Source: Rhyzopertha dominica (lineage: Eukaryota > Arthropoda > Insecta > Coleoptera > Bostrichidae). From it: a DNA stretch of 64,000 nucleotides. Below the pieces are notes generated by a model. The model was not told the DNA's origin, searched no databases, and saw nothing but the letters and a program-made list of their open reading frames with translations. Location of the stretch: positions 82,026,680 to 82,090,679 of the forward strand of contig QCXZ01000137.1 of NCBI GenBank assembly GCA_025024175.1, written 5' to 3'. The position numbers and the translations under genes are program-made. Shown here one piece after another: positions 1-10,182 of this stretch; positions within the stretch are counted from its first letter, which is position 1; every line of letters begins with the position of its first letter.

Positions 1-374
1 TTGAGCCGGCGTTTATAGCGCGACGATAAAAGTAGTTTGTAATTTTGGCGAAATACACCTTCATCTAGCATTAAAATGTCTTCTTTTACCTACAGCTGCG
101 CCTATAACGTAATTGCTGCCACCATGCATGACATGTCATTAACTTTCCTTTCATGATGCGAATTAATTGAGCCCGTTAGGCCAAGGAGAAAATTAACGGG
201 AAAATTCTCCTGCATTCATTTATCACATCCATAATTTCATGTATGGTAGGTAGGTAATTTAAATACATATGACCGTATTACAAGCTATCAAGGGATCTAT
301 AAGCCACAGAAGTATGCAGAGACACCAGGAATTGTAAATAAAGGAAAGGTGACTATTTACAGGCAGTTTCAAAA

Positions 375-611
375 TCATTTCTTCAAACCTTTGATCAAAC
401 AGAATCCGAAACACAAATGATAGAACAAGGTAACTACAGAAAGATCTGTTTCTACCCATACTTGTTCCAAGAACCCTTGACTACTAGTTATGATACATTT
501 ACATGCAATATTAACTTTATAGAAGATACTAACAGCTCCCCCAATACGTTCTCTATCCAGCCGTAGAAATTTGTACCCAGCAAAGGTCACAGCAGCGTAC
601 CTTTCCAACAA
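375..611 (-). pseudogene. LINE endonuclease-domain fragment
   Basis: The minus-strand reading contains a run like DRERIGGAVSIFYKVNI followed by CKCIITSS and VWVETDLS. This is the spacing of the conserved DRxxRxGGGVxIY motif and following beta strand of the apurinic-type endonuclease of LINE retrotransposons. Only about 75 residues are open, and neither the catalytic N-terminus nor a reverse transcriptase is attached. I read it as a decayed LINE scrap; a chance resemblance is possible because only one motif supports it. Confidence 0.4.
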
Positions 612-1589
612 CGTTGCAATATTATAAAAACGAATCCTTAAATTTGTCCTAAATAAATAGAGATACAGTAAGCAAAGGTATTATAAAAAAGGTTATACCT
701 GAGAACAACGGACACGAACTCTTAAAAAAAAGTCAAACAATCCTAAATGTGGACGGAATTAGAATTCAAAAATAAGAGAACCTGAAATAGAAGACTTGTG
801 TAGCAAGCAAACTACTTGATTACTACAAGATGTCCACCAATTTATGCGCATAGATTTATTGGTCTACACTACAGGGCTTCAGGATTCTAGAGTATATCGC
901 TACGCATTATGATCTGCCAGAACAATTTACAGCTTTATAATTAATAAAACGTCATTAAAAAGGCCGCAAACAAATTGAAAGCAAATTATGCGTTTATCCT
1001 TGTAAATTATATACAAATATGTAAACCGTACCTGCTGCAAACGGTAAGTTATTAAAAACAGTGATTTTAAACTTCTAGCTACGTATATGTTTAAATCATT
1101 TTATAAAAGAAAAGGAACGGTGTCTGCTTTGCTTTTTAATGTTAGCCATTGCCAATTATTAGAAAACTTAAAGAAACGCAACGCTTTCAGTCTTTATTGC
1201 TTATAATAACCCATTTTAGTCTTAATTTTACGGCAAAATCGCATGGAACGATACGGCAGTGTTATGAAACGCGAAATCCTGTGCTTCAAACAGAAAAAGG
1301 CTCTTGAAATAGGCACTAAGCGTGCTTTTATGAGGTGGCAATAAAAGCAGAAGTTTAAAAAATTTCATGCCCAGTTTCAGCACCGTTCAGGGGATACGAT
1401 TTATTGGTCATTCGGGAGCTAGTTATCGCCACGGGCATTAGAAACATCTTCCCTCGGCTTATCGCTGAGTCTACGCAATATTTATAGCGGCGATGCAGCC
1501 TTGATAAAAGTTAAAGTGCAGTTGAAACGTGTTGAATGGGGCTGATACCGTTGAAATACTAGAGGGAACCAGGCGGTGGTTTTATCTTA
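612..1589. other. No gene recognised
   Basis: AT-rich sequence without a convincing open frame, splice-bordered exon or repeat structure on either strand. The Penelope-like element begins at its right edge. Confidence 0.5.
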
Positions 1590-2542
1590 TTTAAACTAGT
1601 ATTAAGTCCTGTAGTATCCAATTTGTTTATGGAAAATTTTGAACAGGTAGCGATAAACAGTTTTCGGTTTAAGTCAAAATGTTGGTATAGGTACGTAGAT
1701 GACACTTTTGTTATTTGGGCCCACGGTTTAGAAGAGTTGGGTTGGTTTCTAAATCATTTGAACAGTCAAAATCCTGACATAAAATTTACTATGCAATTAG
1801 AAAGCAATGGTAGTTTACCTTTCTTGGATGTCCAAGTTTACAAAATAAACACTGGACAGAAAACCAACACACAGACAGATATTTACATGCCACATCTCAC
1901 CACAATCCCTCTCAAAAGAATAGTCTTATAAGGACGTTATTTGTTAGAGCACAAAGGATCTCCGACGAAAGTTCTTTGCAAAAAGAAATGTATCATCTCA
2001 AATCAGCGCTAATGAGAAGTGGTTATAGCAATAAGAATATTTGGTCTGTTTTTATTAAAAGTGCTCATCCAAATCAAGTAAATTCTCAGCCAGGACAAAG
2101 TAAATTGAAGTTGAGTTTGCCTTATGTACAAGGCCTTTCGGAAAAATTAAAGAGACACGATATTTTAGTTGTTGATAATTTAGATAAAATATTAAGTTCT
2201 ACTAAAGATGAAGTATATTTAGAGAGTGAAGGTGTTTACAAAATCACTTGTTCTTGCAGCAAGTGTTACAAAGGTCAAACTAAAAGAAAAGTAGGTACGC
2301 GTCTGAAAGAACACATACGTGCTACTAGGCTGCAACAGATAGATAAATCTTCCGTAGCTGAACACTCATATTTGACTAAACACATGATTGACTTTGATAA
2401 AACAAAAATTTTACACAGAGAAAAATATAATCACAAACGTCTAATAAAAGAAGCTATAGAAATTTGTAGGAAAACTAATAATTTTAACAGGGATTGTGGA
2501 AATTATGAGTTAGGTGACATCTTTTATCAAGTAGGTAAGTAG
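1590..2542 (+). pseudogene. Penelope-like retroelement: RT C-terminal half plus GIY-YIG endonuclease
   Basis: The reading opens at about 1590 with LSPVVSNLFMENFE (RT motif around the SPxxA/SNLFM block) and then RYVDDTFVIW, the YVDD catalytic motif typical of Penelope-like reverse transcriptases. One single-base frameshift near 1885-1905 moves the frame, and the second frame then runs without stops to 2542. That part carries a GIY-YIG-type endonuclease: GVYKITCSC, a spacing of cysteines, CYKGQT, then TRLKEHIRATR and an EHSYLTKH segment. CYKGQT departs from the usual YIGQT. The copy is 5' truncated because the RT fingers and N-terminus are missing. Two related pieces sit at 17.65-17.98 kb and 59.8-60.8 kb. 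Confidence 0.9.
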
Positions 2543-2815
2543 TTCCTTTTTAGTCGTTAGGTTCTTTTTTATCAGGTTGGCACGTTGTTTCTATGACGTC
2601 TCGCTTCCTTGGTGATTTGTTTATTTGCTTTCAAAATTTTGTTTGAATTTGTGTCAGGCAAATTTTGAGGTTCTTCGTCTTTGACAAAGATTACAGGTGT
2701 AATCGAAACGTCAGACTAATAATTTTTTGTCAGTGTTTTCAAGAGACAGCGATCTTTCCGAGAAAGTATTATCTTATATTATGGACGCTGAAAGCATTCA
2801 CCCTCGTATAGTATA
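2543..2815 (+). repeat. Penelope-like element 3' tail with stem-loop
   Basis: Non-coding tail shared with the 59.8-60.8 kb copy. It includes a perfect six-base-pair hairpin (GATTAC at 2689-2694, GTAATC at 2699-2704) followed directly by GAAACGTCAGAC. GTCT..GAC upstream can pair with GTCAGAC downstream. The last shared bases are the segment ending in GACGCTGAAAGCATTC and then CTCGTATA near 2812. The same terminal words close the 17.97-kb fragment, so this is the element's true 3' end. Confidence 0.75.
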
Positions 2816-2841
2816 AATCCGGTTATATAATTATTCATCTG

Positions 2842-3567
2842 CTAAAATAAAGCTTTGGGAATATGAGATTTTTTATAATATACCGCAATTAATACCTGCT
2901 GACAAAAGGAGTTCGTTTTGGGCCCATCTGTTACTTCCATCGGCGTGCAGAATAATAATTCTTTGCCGCCAGAAGGGGGTGTATTTAAACAGCAATTTAT
3001 TGTACCATCAGTAAGACCTTTATTGACAACTTCAGGGGAATCCCACCCAACTATGTTCCGCCCTTCATCTTGATATTGCTTTATTTGAGTCACGTATTCG
3101 GATCTCAATTAGTTCAAACTTGGTGAATGGCCATTGTTTTGTCAAGCGTTTTGTGATTGAAATCAATACTTCTTAGGTATAGTCTACCGTAGGCACCATA
3201 TTTTCCTTACACATATCGTATATAAACCTTCATTATTTCTGTATCCAAACATTCACAGAATTTCGTGAACTTTTTTTGTCCACTTTTTCTCTCGTAACTA
3301 TCTTTTTATAATCTTTTGAATGGGTGTATAAGATACTTTTGGTAAATCATTTGTAACTTTAACTGGATTAGAACATCCCATCTTGATCAAACCTTGATAG
3401 ATATTCATTACTATTTCTTGAGCGTCTGGATGGAAATGACGCCTTTTTTCTTTGACGGCAGTTCCCTGTTCTCGCTTACTTCCTCTACCTCTTGCGGCTC
3501 GTCGGAAGGGCCAGCTTCTTCTTCTGCATTTTCCCATGGAAGAAACATGTTGAAGAAGGAAATTCAC
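2842..3567 (-). pseudogene. Decayed IS630/Tc1-superfamily DDE transposase
   Basis: Two minus-strand readings fit one transposase. The 3567-3298 part has FHPDAQEIVMNIYQGLIKMG, a helix-turn-helix-type start. The 3108-2842 part has YVTQIKQYQDEGRNIVGWD, like the EGRxIVYLDET segment that carries the first catalytic Asp in this group, followed by NKGLTDG and GGKELLFC, like the GLTxG..GKGxRLIV segment. The intervening 190 bp contains stops. The DET motif has decayed to WDSPE and no C-terminal catalytic region is seen. The assignment rests on motif resemblance only. Confidence 0.45.
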
Positions 3568-5055
3568 TTCGAATTAGCCCAAAAATGTCACAAGTAGAAC
3601 TCTCACGTCAGACCGTCGGTTGCCAACTAAATAAATTTTGTTTCCAATTAGTAAAAAGAGCCGTGATAATCCGTATTAAAGTATTAAGTTTACCTGAACG
3701 TTATTTCGAAACTCAGCTCAGTTTTATAAACAAAGGATTATTATTGCAGTAAGGGTCGAACTTGGATACGCCCATTCATTTTATTGAAGTTTAAGCGTTT
3801 TCTTATAAGTTCTGGGTAAATCGCGACAAACAAGTACTTGTACAGGTAAGAAAGCAAATATGTCCACACGAATGTTCATATCTAGAGCGGCTCTTTTTTG
3901 AAGCGATTGATTTTTACATAAAGGACCCTCCATATAACCTTATTCCAATGAGAAAAGTATAATAACACAGATGTTCACTTAGAGCAATAAAGATATAACA
4001 TATTTTTGCGTACCTAAACGATTCGAAATACACTTGAGCGACATCTAGCAGAATTATGCTTCCAAACTTTTGTAGTCAACCCCGTTAAAGAATCCCACAT
4101 TATGTGAGAGGAGAGAAAACGTTCAAAACATCAAAAACAACTTCAAATAATTCACAAAAAAGACGAAAGCTGCTGAAACGCTTTGAATTTATAGTTTTCC
4201 AGCACATAGCTTCTGTTTCTGTCATTTTTTGCCACTTCCCCCCAAACTTCTGGTTCCAGCCCTACCTCGACGTCGTCGGCTCCTTCTCCAGCGTTTCGAC
4301 AACATAAATCAGTAGCACCTGCAGGCCCATCGCCCGCGTCATAAATCACCGCGTCCACCCACAAATACACCCAGCATTTCTGCTAATGTTTTACGTCCCG
4401 CGATAACAAACGGTCGGCGGCCGGGGATGAATTTTAATCGGGGAAGAACGATAGGCCGACAGACATCTCCACCTTGGACGGCTTCCATCAATATTCATTT
4501 CATAGCCGGCTACGCTTTAATTAAACCGCGTACGCGGCGCCGAGTGGAAAAAAGCAGAGTGGCTCACCGACCGGTATCTCCGCGGAATTTCCATTCGACA
4601 GGGCTGAAATGGATTCCTTCGCCCCCGGTTGGAGGACGCTTTTTGTGCAACGATTACGGTCGTGTCGTGCTTTAAGAACAAGTTTAATTGGTTAAAACGC
4701 GCGATCCGAGCTTTTGATTCGGGTATACAGCGGAGGAAATACACCGAGGGTCCTGCTACAGAAGGAATGCTTTCAGGTATTACACGAGTGCGGATTTAAA
4801 ATCGCTGGAATTTTAGGAAATGCGAGTGCTCAGTGAATATTAAAGGAGTATTAATTGGATCATCAGTTTCTGTATTTCTTTCACAAAGTAAAGTAATTCT
4901 CATCCTTTAATTAAACATTAAAAATCCACAAGAAACTTTTTGGTTTTAATAGAAATAGTTGTTATTTTTTGTTTAGTCTGGAGCAGAACAATACTAGTAC
5001 AATTGGGGTGTCACTTATGATACTACTACTGAAAATTCGGAGCTCATTACCTTAT
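3568..5055. other. No gene recognised; GC-rich block
   Basis: AT-rich DNA with one GC/CpG-rich block at about 4200-4680 (GGCGGCCGGGG, GTACGCGGCGCC). A minus-strand open stretch at 4370-4152 has an unremarkable sequence and no clear splice frame, so I do not call it. Confidence 0.4.
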
Positions 5056-5059
5056 TTTT

Positions 5060-6050
5060 CAGGGCCTTCTTCTTCTTTCAGTTCCGTCTCCTATCGGGGG
5101 TTGGAAATCATCATTGCAATTTTTACTTTGTTAACCGCAGCTCTAAATAGTTCATTTGAACTGCAGTTGTACCACTCCCTTAAATTACACAGCTAGGAAA
5201 TTCTTCTACGTCCTAAGTTCCTCTTCCCTTGTATTCTAATTTTCTTCTTTTAATATTTTCAATTACTTCGTATTCTTTTCCCATCTTTAAAAGTACATCT
5301 CTGTTAGTTACTTTCTGCGTCCATGATATTTTCCACATTCTCCTGTAGCACCACATTTCAAACGCTTCAATGTTTTTAATGTTGCTCTTCTTCAAGGTCC
5401 ATGCCTCCATACCGTATAATAATGTGGAGAAAACATAACAACGTAGCACACGCACTCCAAGCTTTAAATCAATATCTCGGCAACATAGGAATCCTTTCAT
5501 TTTTATAAATACTTGTCGAGCTATTTCTATTCTTGCCTTGATCTCTCTGGTTTGCTCGTTTGTTTCAGTGATCCATGCTCCTAGATATTTGTATGACGTG
5601 ACTCTTTCAATCTGTATGTTAGAGATTGTTATATCAGCAGGTACGTTCTGCTTTTTTGTTACAACCATTATTTTGGTCTTTTTAAGATTTAGTTTCAGGC
5701 CGTAATTATTACTATAGGTGTTAACATTTTCGAGTAACTGCTGTAATTCAGTTGCACTGTCCGTTATTAGAAGAGTGTCGTCAACATAACGTATGTTATT
5801 AATGATTTCACCGTTAATAGTAATTCCAGCCCTTTGCCCTATTAAAGCTTCTTGACATATGACCTCACTATATACATTAAATAAGAACGGAGAAAGAACA
5901 CAACCCTGACGTACGCCTCGGCAAATTTTAATTTGTTCATTTAGTTCGTTTTCAACTTTCACTTTGGCCGTTTGATTCCAGTACAAATTGGTTATTATGT
6001 TAATATCTCGACTGTCAATATCTTTATTTTTAAGAATTTGACACAACTAA
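5060..6050 (-). pseudogene. RTE-like LINE reverse transcriptase, 5' truncated
   Basis: The minus-strand frame runs from about 6046 to 5213 with no ATG at its left edge; a stop precedes TTG-CQIL, so the start is a truncation point. Visible RT motifs are GVRQGCVLSPFLFNVYSE, RYVDDTLLITDS (catalytic YVDD), GLKLNLKKTKIM and YKYLGAWI. The C-terminal LLYGMEAWTLKK and MWCYRRMWKISW blocks are characteristic of RTE-type insect elements. After KRRKLEY the frame breaks. The family's terminal block (GRRRISWLCNLREW, then SSNELFRAAVNKVKIAMMI) resumes in another frame down to about 5090, so roughly 20-25 residues have been deleted. The endonuclease and the first half of the RT are absent. Non-functional copy. 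Confidence 0.88.
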
Positions 6051-6589
6051 AAGAGAAACGCCAGTAAATTAATTACAAATTAACAGGAAACTAGTACTTA
6101 ATTAGATGATAACATTTAACGAAATACTGATATAAGAATGAAAAGATATTTTAAACATATTAAGTATTACTTTCTACTTCTACCTCCGCCACAACGCTCT
6201 GTTGAAATTACTAGTATTCTACAGACGACCATTGCTACAAGTGAACCTGTAGTTTCTAAAATAGCCTAAACGACTAAAAGTATTTTCCAAAACATATGCA
6301 GTTAGAATGACATCACAAATCGAAAGAAGCAGCTTCAGCAGTTCGTACAGCATACCATGCTAAGTTAAACAATGAAATCAAAAACTGATGGTACGATGGA
6401 CAAACCCCAAGTTACATCAAAAACTTATACAGTCTAACTTTGTTGTTTAAAAAAATGACCGATATTAATTTCAATAAAGCCAAAATATGAGATCGTACAT
6501 TAATGCATCAGCTTACAAAGATTGCAAAAAATTCAATGATTTAATACCAAAACTGAATGAATTTTAAAAAAAAGTATCATTTCAACAAA

Positions 6590-6840
6590 CTAAGTGATTT
6601 TCCTAAGGGATGCTTAAATGCCTATGGGTTCCCCACTATCTCCTTTTTTGGCTAAATTATGTATGGACAATTTTGATGCAAACATTTTAAATTCAAAAAG
6701 TGAATTGGTTGAAAGCATCCACTTTGGGCAAGATATGTAGAAGAAATTTTTTGTATTTGAACAGATATAGATAGATCCTTAGATCAATTTCTAAATTACA
6801 TAAGCAAAATCCACCTATTCCATTTTCATAACTGAATCCT
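6590..6840 (+). pseudogene. Penelope-like RT fragment
   Basis: Contains MPMGSPLSPFLAKLCMDNFD, the PMGSPLSP motif of Penelope-like RTs. After a frame change comes LWARYVEEIFCI, the YVDD motif with D-D changed to E-E, then IDRSLDQFLNYISKIH. Stops and frame changes interrupt it. The preceding 200 bp (6370-6590) may hold more degraded RT. It differs in sequence from the 1.6-kb copy, so it is a different family or a much older insertion. Confidence 0.78.
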
Positions 6841-8532
6841 CCTCTAATTTTATCTCGTGTTCTTTGGTGGTCTCCTGTATTTATTTGCTTATTCTTTGCC
6901 TTATCTGTACCATGTTTCTTGCATCGGTTTTTAATTTTATTATTACTTTTTGTAACTCCATCTTTGGTCTTGCTAAGATTGTCAGATTAGCAAATACTAT
7001 CTATATCTAATACTATACTTGTTGTTTGCTTAGTTGCTTCAGTACTATATTGAATATGGTTGCTGATAATTTCTTTCGCAGTAGAAAAAAATGTTCATTC
7101 TTCTCATGAAATGATAGGTTCGTCAAAAATCAATAAAGGCTACATAAAATTATTTTTTTATATTCGTGATAAAATTTGGTTTTTACGAAATCTACACTGA
7201 TACTCTATGATTACGAGAACATAAAAGTACTTGTTTTGTATAAAGCATATCATACAACAGTAATAAAATGTCTGTAACTCTTAAATATCGAAAGAAGTTG
7301 TATCAAAACAGCACTAAACGCCCACAAGAACACAGTATTGAAGACCGCGGTTCAGGCAAGCGTTCAGAGAATCATGTTTGCAAACAATTTCCCGGGTCGA
7401 TACAAAGTTTTTCGCATCCGCTGTGCCGTAACCGAAGCAAATCAGCTATTGCGTAAATATTTTGACAGCTAATGACGTACCTATCGAGATCAACGCCTAA
7501 GCCAGAGACGGCACGTTCCTAGCGTGGGCTGCTTATCGATCGATGTACCTTAGTTTCTTCCTGCGATGGTGAACTTGAGGGTTTTCGCCAGATGCTCCCG
7601 GAGTTCGAAACAGCACGTTGCTGCTGGTTGCAATTTGTTTCACAATGCAACTTATCGTAACAAGTTTATATTAGCTCCTAAAACTTCTTTGTGCGATGTT
7701 TGCGGTTGGGGTGTTCCGGGATAGTTTTCCAAACGAAATTTAACAATTGAGGGAGCAATTTTATTTGGTAAATTGTTAATTTTATAATATTAAAAGATTG
7801 GAAGGTTGGTATTGAATGAAATAAGTATATCTTTTCATAATATTGACTGAGCTGTCATGAGCCAAGATTAGGTCGAATTATTTTTTCGAGACCATAACAA
7901 TTACGGAATTATAAAGGGTGGCTCGTTTTATTTGGAACACAGGATATATTTCGTCCATTTGGATCACTGTATAACTCCCCTAATGTTCCATGTAAGCCTA
8001 ACTTCTTTAGCTTTCCTGTTCGAAACTCCATTAACCTTCTTGTTTCCTAAACAGCATCGGAGTTCGGCAATCGCCCTTTTTCTGCGCCAACATCGCCACC
8101 ATCCGTCGCACGTGTGCCAAATCGTCCCGAACTCCCATCCTATCGAGAACAGCTGCGGCTGTTTTGGTTCCCGTAAAATGCATTCTAATCGTGTCATTAT
8201 TGAATCGATTATCCCAGCATCCGACCTCCGCTTCCTTCGAATTCCGCTGTTTTCCCCGCGGCGTGTTCATTAGGGCGCCATTACCGTCTTCTTTTGTGTG
8301 CGAGCTCATTCCGCTTTCTTTATGTTATAATTCAGGAGAATAGACAACCGTTATTAACGTTTATGCCCTTCAAAAACGGAAGCTTTTATAAGCCCATTTG
8401 GGATCGGTTCGGCCCGACGATTTACTGAAATGGAAAATTATGCTTCGAGCTGGGGACGCGCCTATTGGGTGTTTTCAATATTCTTGGAATCGTTATCAGG
8501 GTTCAATACTGGTTTAACGCAATCCGCCCACG
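6841..8532. other. No gene recognised
   Basis: AT-rich sequence with a GC-richer block at about 7950-8300. Opposing open frames in that block look like by-products of composition. No exon or repeat border is convincing. Confidence 0.4.
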
Positions 8533-8534
8533 TA

Positions 8535-8775
8535 TACGAGCCCAAACAACTATAGGTTCGGACACTTGATATTTTTCAGATTAAATAATTTTTACGATAT
8601 GTAAAACATATTTTTCAAATTGATATTAATATCTTCAAATACAACTATATACATGCTTACTCTGCGGAAAATGCATGAGTAGAAAAACATATTATGTTTA
8701 AGAAATTAGTGCTTATTCAACACTATAACAAATTCGTTGTCAACTAAATCTTCGGACACTAATGTTGTATTTTAA
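8535..8775 (+). repeat. Left long terminal inverted repeat of Tc1-type element
   Basis: Matches the reverse complement of about 9955-10182. Shared blocks include CAACTATAGGTTCGGACAC at the outer end and GTTGTCAACTAAATCTTCGG at the inner end. Confidence 0.9.
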
Positions 8776-8871
8776 TCAGGGCGGCTATGAAAACAAAACA
8801 TAATATTGGAAATTAATGCGACACCGCTTCTGTCAGTTTTGCAGTTAATTTTGTTATGTGCATAATAAATA

Positions 8872-9910
8872 ATGGCTCGAGGAAAAGCGTTGAGTATTGA
8901 GTTGCGTAATCTTATTGTAAAATTGCGTCTAGATGGTAAGAGTGGGTGAAAAATCGCAAAAGATCTCGATTTACCTGTGTCAAGTGTTGCTGACATTATC
9001 AAAAAATATTCATCAAGTGGTTCTGTTGCAATTGGAAAAAGCACTGGACGAAAACGGATAATTAATGACAGAGATGTTCGAGTTTTAATTAGCATCGCAA
9101 AGGAAAATCGCCGGAGTAGTCTACGAGATTTAAATGCAATATGGTCAGAAAGAATAAAGAAAAGAGCTTCTACAGAGACTACTCGTAAATACCTCAGAAA
9201 GCGGGGCTATAAATTTTATAAAGTAAGTTTAAGAGGTAAGTCTCTTGTACTCAAAAAGTAAAATTATATTAATTATTCAACAGGCAAAAGAAAAACCACT
9301 GCTGACTATCCGCCAGAAACAAAATCGACTAAAATGGGCAAAACAAAGACAAAATTATGAACAAAGACAATGGAACAGCATCATTTTTAGTGAGGAGTCA
9401 AAATTTGATGTATGCGTCGGTGATATGCGAAAGAGAGTGATTCGTAACAAATCTGAAACTTACCACAAAGACTGTTTAAAACGGACTGTTAAGTTTCCTG
9501 CTAGTGTTATGATCTGGGGATGTATGTCTTCGAAAGGTGTTGGACCTTTGCATTTTATAAATGGTACTGTGAACGCCCAAAAATACATTGATATATTGAG
9601 AACCAATCTACTCCCATCAGTAGAAATTTTAGTTGATGATGGCGAATGGACTTTTCAACAGGACGGCGCATCTTCGCATACCGCGAAAATTACAAAACAA
9701 TGGTTTCAAGACAACTGTATTAACGTTCTGGACTGGCCCTCCAGTAGCCCGGATCTTAATCCTATAGAGATTCTTTGGGCCATAATGAAAAGAAAGCTAA
9801 GAAAGGATCCCCAAAGAAATATTGAAGGTTTGAAACAAAAAATTTCGGAAATCTGGGAATCTATAACTGCAGAGGACTGTCAAAATCTGTTAAATACAGT
9901 GTCTGACTGA
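8872..9910 (+). pseudogene. Tc1-type DD34E transposase with in-frame stop and probable intron
   Basis: ATG at 8872 starts MARGKALSIELRNLIVKLRLDG, a Tc1-type N-terminal helix-turn-helix. A TGA at 8947-8949 interrupts it, and KIAKDLDLPVSSVADIIKKY follows in the same frame. At 9223-9283 a 61-bp segment fits an intron; removing it joins GYKFYK to AKEKPLLTIRQKQNRLKWAK in frame, as Tc1 proteins read. The catalytic core shows IIFSEESKF (the usual FSDES Asp is Glu), WTFQQDGASSHTA and SSSPDLNPIEILW, with 34 residues between the second Asp and the Glu (DD34E). Spliced length is about 325 residues, normal for the family. The stop and the D-to-E change argue the protein is dead. Confidence 0.9.
9223..9283 (+). 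other. Probable 61-bp intron in Tc1-type transposase
   Basis: The donor AAA|GTAAGT lies at a codon boundary. The acceptor TTCAACAG|G is preceded by an AT-rich stretch with a TTAATT branch-like site. The segment contains an in-frame stop (9259-9261), and its removal restores the family-typical frame. The length is typical of insect introns. An insertion that happens to resemble an intron is the alternative. Confidence 0.65.
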
Positions 9911-9954
9911 ATAAAGGCAGTAATTAAAGCCAAAGGGGATGTAACTCAATATTA

Positions 9955-10182
9955 AGGTGGTCTGTCCGAAGATTTAGTTGACAACGAATTTGATATAGTG
10001 TTGAATAAGCACTAATTTCTTAAACATAATATGTTTTTCTACTCATGTATTTTCCAAAGAGTAAACCTGTATATAGTTGTATTTGATGATAGTAATATAA
10101 ATTTGAAAAATGTGTTCTACATATCGTAAAAATTACTTACTCTCAAAAAAAGTGTCCGAACCTATAGTTGTTTAGGCTCGTA
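9955..10182 (-). repeat. Right long terminal inverted repeat of Tc1-type element
   Basis: Reverse complement of the left repeat at 8535-8775, with an indel difference near the outer third (a poly-T/GAGAGTAAG segment not matched on the left). Confidence 0.9.

Larger units (their letters stand above)
8535..10182 (+). mobile_element. Complete Tc1-type transposon (about 1.65 kb)
   Basis: The ends are inverted: TACGAGCC at 8535 and GGCTCGTA ending at 10182, with TA on both outer sides (8533-8534 and 10183-10184), the Tc1/mariner target dinucleotide. The inverted repeats are long, about 230-240 bp (8535-8775 and 9955-10182), with scattered substitutions and small indels. One transposase gene fills the interior. 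The structure is complete, but the gene carries a stop codon and a substituted catalytic residue, so this copy is probably inactive while its ends could still be mobilised in trans. Confidence 0.93.

Noticed and set aside
4152..4370. Minus-strand open frame with acidic Gly-rich sequence and a possible CCTGCAG acceptor.
   Set aside because: Competing frames are equally plausible and there is no downstream partner; likely compositional.
8936..8997. A GTAAGA near 8937 in the Tc1-type gene could be read as a donor removing the in-frame TGA.
   Set aside because: Removing it would delete the helix-turn-helix segment that aligns without gaps to Tc1 proteins, and no good acceptor follows. A point mutation to TGA is simpler.
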